Below, in pieces: positions 1 to 9,698 of a stretch of DNA of 40,796 nucleotides. Under the pieces are notes generated by a model, which ran no database searches, was not told the DNA's origin, and saw nothing but the letters and a program-made list of their open reading frames with translations. Numbering within the stretch: the stretch's first letter is position 1; the number at the start of each line of letters is the position of its first letter. The translations under genes were made by a program, and so were the position numbers. Origin of the DNA: Rhodobacterales bacterium (GTDB lineage Bacteria > Pseudomonadota > Alphaproteobacteria > Rhodobacterales > Rhodobacteraceae). Where the stretch lies: the NCBI GenBank assembly GCA_026400325.1, contig JAPLPF010000137.1, forward strand, positions 1,486-42,281, read 5' to 3'.

Positions 1-2
1 CG

Positions 3-302
3 CTTGAGGCGTAAAAGCAGCGCGGCGTGACCAAGCGTTTTGCCACCCTGGTGATCGAGGCTGCCGAGCATGACCCCCCCTATATGGCGACGATCTGGCA
101 CGGCGGTCAGGTCGTTGGAGAGTTGACCAGCGGTTACTGGGGGCACCGGGTCGGCGCCTGCATCGGCCTTGGCATGCTTCAGGCTGCGGTCAACCAACCG
201 GGTCAGGCGGTCGAGGTCGAGATCTTCGGCCGACGCTACCCGGCCACCGTCAAGGCAGACGAGCCGCTATGGGACCCCAGGAACGAACGCATCCGCGCAT
301 GA
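3..302 (+). pseudogene. C-terminal end of a dimethylglycine/sarcosine dehydrogenase (GcvT-type aminomethyltransferase domain), interrupted by an in-frame TAA at 12-14; clipped by window edge
   Basis: VVGELTSGYWGHRVGACIGLGML...DPRNERIRA resembles the C-terminus of the 812-aa protein at 1336-3774 (IIGPVTSGNYGHFLGGAIGLGYV...DPKSERVRA). The frame reads LEA*KQRGVTKRF, and homology appears to continue across the stop. Confidence 0.6.
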
Positions 303-1339
303 CCCCTGTGCCTTCCACCATGTCTGGCGTGCAGCTTGTCGGCCATGGCGGACCGGAGATGCTTGTGTGGCGCGATGACATCCCGGTGCCCCGCCCTGGC
401 CCGGGCGAGGTTCTGGTGCGTGTGCTGGCGGCGGGGGTCAACATGACCGATCTGAACACCCGGGTCGGCTGGTATGGCCAGGGCGAGGGGCGCGCGGCGG
501 GCTGGGCCGGTGCCATGGCCTTTCCGCGCATCCAGGGCGGCGATCTTTGCGGCCGGGTGGTGGCGCTGGGCGCAGGCGTGGCCGACGTGGCGATCGGCGC
601 GCGGGTCACCTGCTCGACCTGCCAGCCGGAGCCGACGGCGGAAAACCCCATGGCGATCGCCGTCATCGGGTCGGAATTCGACGGTGCCTTCGCGCAATAT
701 TGCGTGGTGCCGGCGCGGTATCTGTATGACGTCACCGACTCGCCGCTGTCGGATATCGAGATTGGTGCCATGCCATGTGCCTATGGTACGGCCTTCAACC
801 TTGTCTCGCGCTCTGGCGTTGCCGTGGGCGAGCGGGTGCTCGTCACAGGAGCCTCGGGCGGGGTTGGCCTTGCGGCGGTTCAACTCGCGATCCTGCGCGG
901 GGCCGAGGTGACGGGGCAATGCAGTCATGCAAAGTCGCAGGCGGTGCGCGCGGCAGGGGCAACTGTGCTGGACCGCGCCGCAACACCGAAAGCGCGCGGC
1001 TTTGACGTGGTGATCGACATTGTCGGCGGTGAGGGCTTTCAGGGGCGGCTGGAGGCTTTGAAGCCTGGCGGGCGCTACGCCACCAGCGGAGCGGTCGGCG
1101 GCCCATTGGTCAGCGGCGATCTGCGCACGGTCTATCTGAACGACCTGACGCTTTTCGGCTGCACCCTGCAGCCGCGCGAGGTCTTTCAGGGCCTTGTCAC
1201 CATCATCAACACCGCCCGCGTCCGGCCGGTGGTGTCGAAAACCTACCCTCTGCGCGACATCGCAACCGCGCAAGCCGATCTTGCCGCCGGGCGCTATCCC
1301 GGCAAACTCGTCCTCGTCCCACCGGAGCCTGCCCCATGA
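299..1339 (+). CDS. zinc-type alcohol dehydrogenase / quinone oxidoreductase family protein
   Basis: MDR-family N-terminus (PRPGPGEVLVRVLAAGVNMTDLN), VLVTGASGGVGLAAVQLA Rossmann motif; ATGA overlap with upstream ORF. Confidence 0.85.
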   Translation: MTPVPSTMSGVQLVGHGGPEMLVWRDDIPVPRPGPGEVLVRVLAAGVNMTDLNTRVGWYGQGEGRAAGWAGAMAFPRIQGGDLCGRVVALGAGVADVAIGARVTCSTCQPEPTAENPMAIAVIGSEFDGAFAQYCVVPARYLYDVTDSPLSDIEIGAMPCAYGTAFNLVSRSGVAVGERVLVTGASGGVGLAAVQLAILRGAEVTGQCSHAKSQAVRAAGATVLDRAATPKARGFDVVIDIVGGEGFQGRLEALKPGGRYATSGAVGGPLVSGDLRTVYLNDLTLFGCTLQPREVFQGLVTIINTARVRPVVSKTYPLRDIATAQADLAAGRYPGKLVLVPPEPAP

Positions 1340-3774
1340 CGATCCCTCAAAAAGCCCGTGCCGTTGTCATCGGCGGCGGCATATCGGGCTGCTCTGTCGC
1401 CTATCACCTCGCCAAGGCCGGTTGGACCGATGTGGTGTTGCTGGAGCGGCGCAAGCTGACCTCGGGCACCACCTGGCATGCGGCGGGGCTGATCGGCCAG
1501 CTGCGCGGGTCGGCCAACATGACCCGGCTGGCAAAGTATTCGGCGGACCTCTACCGGGGGCTGGAGGCGGAAACCGGCGTTGCGACGGGAATGAAGCAGG
1601 TCGGCTCGATCTCGGTCGCGTTGACCCGCGAACGGCATGAGGAATTGCTTCGCCAGGCCACCGTCGCGCGCATCTTCGATGTCGAAGTGCACGAGATTTC
1701 GCCAGGTGAGGCGAAGGCCAAGTATCCCCACCTAAACATCGACGGGGTGGTCGGTGCCGTCGCCTTGCCGCTGGACGGCCAGTGCGACCCTGCGAACATC
1801 GCTATGGCGCTGGCCAAGGGCGCGCGGATGAAGGGCGCGAAGATCTTTGAAGGTGTGACCGTGACGAAGGTGGTCACAGCGGGCGGGCGGGTGACTGGGG
1901 TCGACTATGAAACCGCCGAAGGCCCCGGCCATATCGACGCCGACGTGATCGTGAACTGCGGCGGGATGTGGGGCCGCGACCTTGCAGCGCAGAACGGGGT
2001 CACGCTCCCGCTCCATGCCTGCGAGCATTTCTATCTGATCACCGAGCCCGTGGCCGGGATCGACCTGAACCTGCCCGTCCTGCGCGTGCCGGACGAATGC
2101 GCATATTACAAGCAGGACGCCGGCAAGATGATGCTGGGCGCGTTCGAGCCGGTCGCAAAACCCTGGGGCATGGGCGGTATCCGCAAGGATTTCGAATTCG
2201 ACACCCTGCCCGAAGATTGGGACCACTTCATGCCCATCCTCGAGATGGCCACCAACCGGATGCCACTGTTCCAGACCGCCGGCATCCACACCTTCTTCAA
2301 CGGTCCGGAAAGCTTTACCCCCGACGACCGCTACTACCTTGGCGAAGCGCCCGAGGTGAAAGGCTACTGGATCGCCGCCGGCTACAACTCCATTGGCATC
2401 GTGTCGTCGGGCGGCGCTGGGCAGGCCCTTGCCCACTGGATCACCGAAGGCGAACCGCCGTTCGATCTGTGGGAGGTGGACATCCGCCGCGCGCAGCCCT
2501 TCCAGAAGAACCGCCGCTACCTGAAGGAACGCGTGACCGAGACGCTGGGCCTTCTCTACGCCGACCATTTCCCCTACCGCCAGTTCGCCACAGCGCGTGG
2601 CGTGCGCCGCAGCCCGATCCATGAGCATCTGAAAGCCCGCGGCGCGGTCTTTGGCGAAGCTGCGGGATGGGAACGTGCCAACTGGTTCGCCAAACCGGGG
2701 CAGGAGGCCGAGTATCGCTATTCCTGGAAGCGGCAGAACTGGTTCGACAACCAGCGCGCCGAGCACATGGCGGTGCGGGAAACCGCCGGCCTGTTCGACA
2801 TGACCAGCTTTGGCAAGATCCGGGTCGAGGGTCGTGACGCCTGCGCTTTCCTCAACCGCATTTCCTCGGCCCAGATGGACGTGGCTGCGGGTCGGATCGT
2901 CTACACCATGTTCCTGAATGAAAATGGTGGGATCGAGGCCGACCTTACGGTGACACGCCTCAGCGAGACCGCCTATCTGGCGGTTGTCCCCGGTGCCACG
3001 CTGCAACGCAATCTCGCCTGGATGCGGGCGCAGGTCGGCGACGATTTCGCTGTCATCACCGATGTGACGGCGGCCGAGTCGGTCCTGTGCGTGATGGGTC
3101 CGCAGGCCCGCGACGTGCTTGCAAAAGTCTCGCCCAACGACTTTAGCAACGCAGCCCATCCCTTTGGTACCATGCGGGAAATCGAGATTGGCCTTGGCCT
3201 CGCCCGCGCCCACCGCGTCACATATGTCGGCGAACTGGGGTGGGAGCTTTACGTCAGCGCCGACCAGACCGCCCATGTCTTCGAGGCATTGATGGAAACC
3301 TCGCCCGACCTTCAGCTGTGCGGCCTGCATACGCTGGACAGCTGCCGGATCGAGAAAGCCTATCGCCATTGGGGCCATGACATCACGGATGAAGATCATG
3401 TGCTGGAAGCGGGCCTTGGCTTTACCGTCAGTCGCAAGAAGCCCGCCTTCATCGGGCGCGATGCGGTCCTGCGGACGGAAGAAGCAGGCCCCGCGCGCAA
3501 GATGCTCCAGTTCCGCCTGACCGATCCCGAACCGCTGCTTTTTCACAACGAGGCGATCGTGCGCGACGGCAAGATCATAGGCCCGGTCACCAGCGGCAAC
3601 TACGGCCATTTCCTTGGCGGCGCGATAGGGCTTGGCTATGTTCCGGCGCAGGGCCAGACAGACGATGATATCCTCGGCTCGACCTACGAGATCGAGGTGG
3701 CAGGCAAACGTCATGCCGCGGTGGCCGCTTTGGCCCCGATGCATGACCCCAAATCAGAACGGGTGCGGGCATGA
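1336..3774 (+). CDS. FAD-dependent dimethylglycine/sarcosine dehydrogenase-like protein with C-terminal GcvT domain (812 aa)
   Basis: N-terminal VVIGGGISGCSVAYHLAKAGWTDVVLLER FAD motif, SGTTWHAAGLIGQLR, C-terminal GcvT domain; ATGA overlap with preceding gene. Confidence 0.9.
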   Translation: MTIPQKARAVVIGGGISGCSVAYHLAKAGWTDVVLLERRKLTSGTTWHAAGLIGQLRGSANMTRLAKYSADLYRGLEAETGVATGMKQVGSISVALTRERHEELLRQATVARIFDVEVHEISPGEAKAKYPHLNIDGVVGAVALPLDGQCDPANIAMALAKGARMKGAKIFEGVTVTKVVTAGGRVTGVDYETAEGPGHIDADVIVNCGGMWGRDLAAQNGVTLPLHACEHFYLITEPVAGIDLNLPVLRVPDECAYYKQDAGKMMLGAFEPVAKPWGMGGIRKDFEFDTLPEDWDHFMPILEMATNRMPLFQTAGIHTFFNGPESFTPDDRYYLGEAPEVKGYWIAAGYNSIGIVSSGGAGQALAHWITEGEPPFDLWEVDIRRAQPFQKNRRYLKERVTETLGLLYADHFPYRQFATARGVRRSPIHEHLKARGAVFGEAAGWERANWFAKPGQEAEYRYSWKRQNWFDNQRAEHMAVRETAGLFDMTSFGKIRVEGRDACAFLNRISSAQMDVAAGRIVYTMFLNENGGIEADLTVTRLSETAYLAVVPGATLQRNLAWMRAQVGDDFAVITDVTAAESVLCVMGPQARDVLAKVSPNDFSNAAHPFGTMREIEIGLGLARAHRVTYVGELGWELYVSADQTAHVFEALMETSPDLQLCGLHTLDSCRIEKAYRHWGHDITDEDHVLEAGLGFTVSRKKPAFIGRDAVLRTEEAGPARKMLQFRLTDPEPLLFHNEAIVRDGKIIGPVTSGNYGHFLGGAIGLGYVPAQGQTDDDILGSTYEIEVAGKRHAAVAALAPMHDPKSERVRA

Positions 3775-5345
3775 ACGATGATCTGACGGAAATGGACCGC
3801 CTGGGCGAAAGCTGCGAACCCTCGCGGTCACGGCGGTCTGGCGGCAGGCAGGCCCGCGTCGCGATGCGCGCGGCCCCCCTTGCCGATGACGTGAAACCCG
3901 TGCGCGCGGGCATGCCGGGCGGGCAGTACAAACCGCTCAGCGAGGTGGCGGTCCAGCAGATCCACGCCGCTGCACTGGACGCGCTGGAACAGATTGGCCT
4001 TTCCCAGGCCCCGCCGTCGGGCGTGAAGCTTCTGACCGATGCGGGGGCCATCCAGGGCGATGACGGACGCATCCGCTTTCCCCGGGCGCTGGTCGAGGAC
4101 ATGCTGACCATCGCCGCCCGCAACATCACGCTGCACGCCCGCGACCCGAAACACGACCTGCACCTGACCGGCAGCAATGTGCATTACGGCACGGCAGGGG
4201 CGGCGGTGCATATCGTTGATCCGGTGACGCTCGATTACCGCGAGTCGACCGCGCAGGATCTGTATGACGCCGCGCGTCTGGTGGATAACCTGGACAACAT
4301 CCATTTCTACCAGCGCACCATGGTCTGCCGCGACGTGGTGGACAACAAGGAGATGGACCTCAACACCCTTTACGGCTGTCTTTCTGGCACCACGAAACAC
4401 GTTGGCACCAGCTTTTCCGACCCGTCGCATGTGGCCGATTGCTTCGAGATGCTGCACATGGTCGCCGGGGGCGAGGCGGAATGGCGCGACCGGCCTTTCG
4501 TCAGCAATTCCAACTGCTTCGTCGTCCCGCCGATGAAATTCGCCGAAGAATCCTGCATCACGATGGAAGATTGCATCCGGCGCGGCATGCCGATGCTGCT
4601 GCTTTCCGCCGGGCAGGCCGGGGCCACGGCGCCCGCGCCGATCGCGCTGACCATCGTGCAGGCCGTGGCCGAATGTCTGGCGGGTGTGGTCTATGTCAAC
4701 GCGATCAGGCCCGGCGCCCCGGCGATCTTCGGCACCTGGCCGTTCGTCAGTGACCTGCGGACTGGCGCGATGTCGGGCGGCAGCGCCGAACAGGCCCTGC
4801 TGACCGCTGGTTGCGCCCAGATGCACCGGTTCTATGACCTGCCCGGCGGGGCTGCTTCGGGCATTTCCGACAGCAAGCTGCCCGACATGCAGGCCGGATG
4901 GGAGCAGGGGATCACCAACGCCCTTGCAGGCCTCGCCGGTCTGAACATGTGCTATGAGGCGGTCGGCATGCACGCCAGCCTGCTTGGCTTCTGTCTGGAA
5001 AGCCTTGTTCTGGGTGATGACCTTCTGGGCCAGACCATGCGCCTTGTCCGGGGTATCGACGTGACCCCCGACACCACCAGCCTGGACGCGATGAAAGAGG
5101 TCTGCCTTGGCGGCCCGGGCCATTACCTTGGATCGGACCAGACGCTGAAGCTGATGCAGACCGAATACATCTATCCGAAATCCGCAAACCGCATGTCGCC
5201 AAAGGAATGGAACGAGGCGGGCAAACCGCTGTTGCTTGACACCGCGATTGCCCGCAAGAATGCAATTCTCGCCAAGGCCGGGTGCCGCGTCGATCCCGAG
5301 ATTGACGCCGCCGTCCGCGCCCGCTTCAACATCTACTTCAAGTGA
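3771..5345 (+). CDS. trimethylamine methyltransferase family protein (MttB-like, no in-frame amber codon)
   Basis: 524 aa with MttB-family sequence (SGISDSKLPDMQAGWEQGITNALAGLAGLNMCYEAVGMHASLLGFCLESLVLGDDLLG); ATGA overlap. Confidence 0.85.
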   Translation: MNDDLTEMDRLGESCEPSRSRRSGGRQARVAMRAAPLADDVKPVRAGMPGGQYKPLSEVAVQQIHAAALDALEQIGLSQAPPSGVKLLTDAGAIQGDDGRIRFPRALVEDMLTIAARNITLHARDPKHDLHLTGSNVHYGTAGAAVHIVDPVTLDYRESTAQDLYDAARLVDNLDNIHFYQRTMVCRDVVDNKEMDLNTLYGCLSGTTKHVGTSFSDPSHVADCFEMLHMVAGGEAEWRDRPFVSNSNCFVVPPMKFAEESCITMEDCIRRGMPMLLLSAGQAGATAPAPIALTIVQAVAECLAGVVYVNAIRPGAPAIFGTWPFVSDLRTGAMSGGSAEQALLTAGCAQMHRFYDLPGGAASGISDSKLPDMQAGWEQGITNALAGLAGLNMCYEAVGMHASLLGFCLESLVLGDDLLGQTMRLVRGIDVTPDTTSLDAMKEVCLGGPGHYLGSDQTLKLMQTEYIYPKSANRMSPKEWNEAGKPLLLDTAIARKNAILAKAGCRVDPEIDAAVRARFNIYFK

Positions 5346-5352
5346 GGTCGCC

Positions 5353-6786
5353 ATGATCCCCGCCAACATGCTGAAATTCTACATCAACGGCCAATGGGTC
5401 GATCCGATCTCGAAAAACCGGATGGGCGTTGAAAACCCGGCGACCGAGGAAATCGTCTGCGAAGTCGCCATGGGGAGCGCCGAGGATGCCGACCGGGCGA
5501 TTCTTGCCGCCCGCGCCGCGTTTGAAGGCTGGACCTACCGCCCGGTGGCCGAACGCATTGCCGTGATGAAGCGGGTGCTTGAGGTCTACAACGACCGCTA
5601 TGAGGATTTCGCCCAAGCCATGTCCACCGAGATGGGTGCGCCGATCACCTGGGCGCGCGGTGCGCAGGCCTGGGCCGGTCAGGTCCACATGGAGGCGACG
5701 ATCAAGGCCGCCGAGGAAATGGTCTGGGAATACAACCGCGGCACCACGCGGATCCTTTATGAAGGGATCGGCGTCTGCTCGCTGATCACGCCGTGGAACT
5801 GGCCGATGAACCAGATCGCCTGCAAGGTCGCCCCGGCGCTGGTTGCGGGCTGCACGATGGTGCTGAAACCGTCGGAAATCGCACCCCTGTCGGGCACGCT
5901 TTTCGCCCAGGTCTGCCATGATGCGGGCGTGCCTGCGGGTGTGTTCAACCTTGTCCACGGGGCAGGCCCCGAGGTTGGCGCGCGGATGTCGACCCACCCC
6001 GAAGTGGACATGGTGTCCTTCACCGGATCTACCCGTGCGGGCACCCAGATCGCCGCCGTCGCCGCCGCGACCGCCAAGCGCGTCGCGCAGGAAATGGGCG
6101 GCAAGTCGCCGAACATCATCCTGCCCGGCGCCAACATCGCCGAGGCTGTTGCCGCAGGCGTGACCGCGGTGATGTCGAACACCGGCCAGTCCTGCGATGC
6201 GCCGACCCGGATGCTTGTCCACCGCTCGCAGCAGGCCGAGGCTCTGGCCGTCGCGAAGAAAGCCGCCGAGGCGATCCAGATCGGCGATCCCCGCGATGAG
6301 GCGACGGTCATGGGGCCGCTGATCTCGAAGCTGCAATTCGACAAGGTCCAGCGTCTGATCCAGGCGGGGATCGACGAAGGGGCAACCCTTGTGACGGGCG
6401 GAACCGGGCGTCCCGCAGGCCTGAACCGCGGCTGGTTTACCCGCCCGACGGTCTTTGGCGATGTGGTGAACGCAATGACCATCTCGAAAGAGGAAATCTT
6501 CGGGCCGGTCCTTGCGATCCAGCCCTATGACAGCATCGAGGACGCCATCGCCCAGGCCAATGACACGATCTACGGCCTTGCCGCCTATATCGCCGGTCCG
6601 GTCGAGGATGCGATCCCGGTCGCCCGTCGTTTGCGCGCAGGCACGGTGAACCTCAATTACCCCGACTGGGACACCTCCGCCCCCTTCGGCGGCTACAAGC
6701 AGTCCGGCAACGGCCGCGAATATGCCGACTGGGGCATCCACGACTTCTGCGAGGTCAAGGGCATCGTCGGCTACGGCGAGGCCTGA
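5353..6786 (+). CDS. aldehyde dehydrogenase family protein
   Basis: ITPWNWPMNQIACKVAPALVAGCTMVLKPSE, QEMGGKSPNIILPGAN, NTGQSCDAPTRMLV, SKEEIFGPVLAI; start chosen at the ATG 8 nt after the mttB-like stop. Confidence 0.92.
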   Translation: MIPANMLKFYINGQWVDPISKNRMGVENPATEEIVCEVAMGSAEDADRAILAARAAFEGWTYRPVAERIAVMKRVLEVYNDRYEDFAQAMSTEMGAPITWARGAQAWAGQVHMEATIKAAEEMVWEYNRGTTRILYEGIGVCSLITPWNWPMNQIACKVAPALVAGCTMVLKPSEIAPLSGTLFAQVCHDAGVPAGVFNLVHGAGPEVGARMSTHPEVDMVSFTGSTRAGTQIAAVAAATAKRVAQEMGGKSPNIILPGANIAEAVAAGVTAVMSNTGQSCDAPTRMLVHRSQQAEALAVAKKAAEAIQIGDPRDEATVMGPLISKLQFDKVQRLIQAGIDEGATLVTGGTGRPAGLNRGWFTRPTVFGDVVNAMTISKEEIFGPVLAIQPYDSIEDAIAQANDTIYGLAAYIAGPVEDAIPVARRLRAGTVNLNYPDWDTSAPFGGYKQSGNGREYADWGIHDFCEVKGIVGYGEA

Positions 6787-6847
6787 GCCCGCGCCACAAC
6801 CACAGACGGGGCGGGCCGGAACCCGCCCCCATCCGAACGGGGACATC

Positions 6848-7747
6848 ATGCATTACGGATACATCGGCCTTGGCAACCTCGGGGCCGCCTGCGCCGGCTG
6901 TCTGCTGAAGGACGGCTTCAAGGTCACGGTCTACGACCTGAACCCTGCCCTCGCAGCGCCGCTGATTGCCAACGGCGCCGTGCTTGCATCCAGCGCCGAG
7001 GAACTCGCGGCCGGAGTTGACCATGTCATCACCTGCCTGCCGTCGCCTGCGGTATCCGAGCGTGTGCTGCGGAACATCCTGCCCCACATGAAGCCCGGCG
7101 CGTCCTGGGTCGAGATGTCCACCCTTGGCCGCGACGAGGTGCTGAAACTCGCCGCCATTGCGGGCGAGGCGGGCGTGCGGATGATGGAGCTGCCGGTGAC
7201 CGGGGGCGTCCATCTCGCCTATCAGGGCAAGATCACCATGCTGGCGGGCGGGGACAAGGACCTGTTCGATCTGCACCACGGGGCAATGCAGGCCATGGGG
7301 GACAAGATCTTCCACATGGGTCCGCTGGGGTCGTCCTGTATCATCAAGGTCATCACCAACATGCTGGCCTTCATCCACCTCAAAGCCACGTCCGAGGCGC
7401 TGATGCTGGCCAAGCGCGGCGGGTTGGACCTTGCTCAGTCCTGGCATGCGATTGCCGCCTCGTCCGGCAATTCCTTTGTGCATGAGACGGAAGGGGCACT
7501 GATCCTGAATGGCAGCTACGATATCGCCTTCAACGTCGATCTGGCGCTCAAGGATCTGGGTTTTGCATTGGGGTTCGGCAAGGAGTTCGGGGTGCCGCTT
7601 GACCTTGCGTCGATGACGAACCAGACCTACATCGCCGCCAAGGCCGCCTATGGCGGCGAGGCGCAGTCGCCGATGATCGCCAAACTGCTTGAGGATCTGT
7701 TGGGCACCGACCTTCGCGCCCCGGGCTTTCCGGCCCGGCTGGAGTGA
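6848..7747 (+). CDS. NAD(P)-dependent beta-hydroxyacid (3-hydroxyisobutyrate-type) dehydrogenase
   Basis: GYIGLGNLGAACAGCLLKDGFKVTVYDLNP, ELPVTGGVHLAYQGKITMLAGG, GSSCIIKVITNMLA. Confidence 0.88.
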   Translation: MHYGYIGLGNLGAACAGCLLKDGFKVTVYDLNPALAAPLIANGAVLASSAEELAAGVDHVITCLPSPAVSERVLRNILPHMKPGASWVEMSTLGRDEVLKLAAIAGEAGVRMMELPVTGGVHLAYQGKITMLAGGDKDLFDLHHGAMQAMGDKIFHMGPLGSSCIIKVITNMLAFIHLKATSEALMLAKRGGLDLAQSWHAIAASSGNSFVHETEGALILNGSYDIAFNVDLALKDLGFALGFGKEFGVPLDLASMTNQTYIAAKAAYGGEAQSPMIAKLLEDLLGTDLRAPGFPARLE

Positions 7748-7791
7748 CGGTTGCCAAGTGCCAAAGGCCCTGATCGGCCGGAAAGGAGCTG

Positions 7792-8907
7792 ATGGTGGGG
7801 CAGAACGACGACAACGCCATCCGCGCCGCGCGGCTTTTGCATCATCGCAAGGCCGGGCTTGCCCCCGGCGATCCGGTCGCGCCGCCGATCATTCCAGCCA
7901 CCAGCTTTCATCTGCCCTCGAATGGCACCGGCGCCTTCAGCTATGCCCGCGCCGGGAACCCGACCTGGACGGAACTTGAGGCCCAGCTTTCGCTGCTGGA
8001 GGACGCCGAAACGGTTGCCTTCCCATCGGGGATGGCAGCGATTTCGGCGGCGCTTTTCGCCTGCCTGAAGGCGGGTGATCGGGTGATCCTTCCAGCCGAC
8101 GGGTATTATGTGACCCGGGCGCTGGCAGAAAGCTTTCTCCAGCCTCTTGGGGTAAAGGTTGAAACCCTCTCAACCGCAGCCTTTGACACGGCCGATCTGT
8201 CCGGGGCGGCCCTCGTCTACATCGAAACGCCGTCCAACCCGGGTCTTGATGTCTGCGACATCCGCAGCGTCGCCGCCCGGGCCAAGGCGGCGGGGGCGCG
8301 GGTGGTTGTCGACAATACCACGATGACGCCCTTCCTGCAGCGCCCACTGGACCTTGGGGCCGATCTGGTGGTGGCCGCCGACACCAAGGCGCCGGGGGGG
8401 CATTCCGACCTGTTGGCAGGACACGTGGCAGGCCGCGATGCCGATCTTGTGGCCCGGGTGCGCGATTGGCGGCGGCTGTCCGGCGCGGTGCTGGGCCCGT
8501 TCGAGGCCTGGCTTTTGCACCGGGGGCTGGAAACGCTGGAGCTGCGTTTGTCCCGGATGTGTGACAGCGCCCAACGGATTGCCGAACGGCTGCAGGCCCA
8601 TCCCCGGGTGCAGAAGGTGCGCTATCCGGGCCTGGCCGGTGATCCCTCGCATCGGGCCCTTGGCGGGCAGATGGCGAATGGCGGTTTTCTGATCGGCCTC
8701 ACGCTCGCCGACGCTGGCGTGGCCGAGAGGTTCCTGTCAGCCTGTCCCTACCTTGCGCAGTCGACAAGCTTTGGCGCCACCCACTCCTCGGCCGAGCGTC
8801 GCGCCCGCTGGGGCGATGCGGTGCCGGAAGGGTTCATCCGACTGTCGGTCGGGATCGAGCCTGTCGAGGTGTTGTGGACAGCGATTGACGCCGCTCTGGC
8901 AGGATAG
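7792..8907 (+). CDS. trans-sulfuration PLP enzyme (cystathionine gamma/beta-lyase family)
   Basis: PPIIPATSFHLPSNGTGAFSYARAGNPTWTELEAQLSLLEDAETVAFPSGMAAISA; PLP-lysine region ADTKAPGGHSDLLAGHVA; C-terminal FIRLSVGIEPVE. Confidence 0.88.
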   Translation: MVGQNDDNAIRAARLLHHRKAGLAPGDPVAPPIIPATSFHLPSNGTGAFSYARAGNPTWTELEAQLSLLEDAETVAFPSGMAAISAALFACLKAGDRVILPADGYYVTRALAESFLQPLGVKVETLSTAAFDTADLSGAALVYIETPSNPGLDVCDIRSVAARAKAAGARVVVDNTTMTPFLQRPLDLGADLVVAADTKAPGGHSDLLAGHVAGRDADLVARVRDWRRLSGAVLGPFEAWLLHRGLETLELRLSRMCDSAQRIAERLQAHPRVQKVRYPGLAGDPSHRALGGQMANGGFLIGLTLADAGVAERFLSACPYLAQSTSFGATHSSAERRARWGDAVPEGFIRLSVGIEPVEVLWTAIDAALAG

Positions 8908-8912
8908 GGGGC

Positions 8913-8959
8913 CAATTTTCTCGAGCAGGAAAATTGACGAATTCCTTGCTTAAGGAATT
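8913..8959. terminator. two tandem perfect hairpins (CAATTTTC-N8-GAAAATTG and AATTCCTT-N4-AAGGAATT) between convergent genes; putative bidirectional terminator
   Basis: Arms 8913-8920/8929-8936 and 8940-8947/8952-8959 are exact inverted repeats; lies between convergent CDS ends 8907(+) and 8972(-). Confidence 0.6.
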
Positions 8960-8971
8960 TGGGTTTCGGCC

Positions 8972-9628
8972 CTACAGGCTGGCAAGAATACGTGCCGCCT
9001 CGTCCTGCAGGTCAGCCAGTCTGGACCGATCCTCGCCCGGAAAGAACCGGGCACGGGTTGCCGTGGGCATTGGCGCAGGGGTGGCAATCAGCACGCGGGG
9101 GCCGTGCTTTGCCGCTTCGACCTGCCAGCTTTGCGCCAGCGCGATCTGCGCGGCCTTGGTCGCGCCATAGGCGCCGAAGAACGGCTGTCCGGCGCGGGGG
9201 TCATCCAGAAACAGCGCGGTGCCACCTTTCGCGCGCAGCAAGGGTTCCACCAGCGGGATCATCAGTCCGGTTGCCCGGGTGTTGGTGGCCAGCGATTTTT
9301 CCCAATCCTTCTGGTCAATGTGACTGGCGGGGGCGAGGGGTGCTGCATGGATTGCAGCATGCACCCAGAGGCCAAGGCCGCCCCAGCGGTCGTGGATGCT
9401 GCGGCACAAATGGCGCATCGCGTCGTCATTGGTCACATCCATCGGCGCCAGCGTCAGGCCACCAGACCCCGGCAGCCCGGCGCGTTTCACCCGATCATCC
9501 AGATCCTCCAGCCCGCCTACGGTGCGGGCGACGGCCACCACATGCCAGCCGCGCAGGGCCAGCTGTTCGGCAAGGGCCGACCCGAGGCCTCGCGAGGCGC
9601 CGGTGACAAGGGCGATCTTCTGGGTCAT
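8972..9628 (-). CDS. SDR family oxidoreductase
   Basis: MTQKIALVTGASRGLGSALAEQLALRGWHVVAVART; YGATKAAQIALAQSW catalytic region. Confidence 0.85.
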   Translation of the reverse strand: MTQKIALVTGASRGLGSALAEQLALRGWHVVAVARTVGGLEDLDDRVKRAGLPGSGGLTLAPMDVTNDDAMRHLCRSIHDRWGGLGLWVHAAIHAAPLAPASHIDQKDWEKSLATNTRATGLMIPLVEPLLRAKGGTALFLDDPRAGQPFFGAYGATKAAQIALAQSWQVEAAKHGPRVLIATPAPMPTATRARFFPGEDRSRLADLQDEAARILASL

Positions 9629-9655
9629 GCGTCGGTCCTTGCGGAAGTGTTGGAA

Positions 9656-9688
9656 GCCTCCGGCGGGGATATTTGGGCCAGAATGAAA
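9656..9688. repeat. intergenic repeat copy A (revcomp: TTTCATTCTGGCCCAAATATCCCCGCCGGAGGC)
   Basis: 32/33 identical to 19703-19735; intergenic, just upstream of an SDR gene. Confidence 0.8.
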
Positions 9689-9698
9689 GGGCAAGGGG

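Noticed and set aside
1732-3744. 670-aa minus-strand ORF
   Set aside because: Antisense to the DMGDH-GcvT gene; high-GC artefact.
3771-5345. Possible pyrrolysine-encoding TAG in the MttB-like gene
   Set aside because: The frame is continuous with no internal amber codon and ends normally at 5345, so it is a non-Pyl family member.
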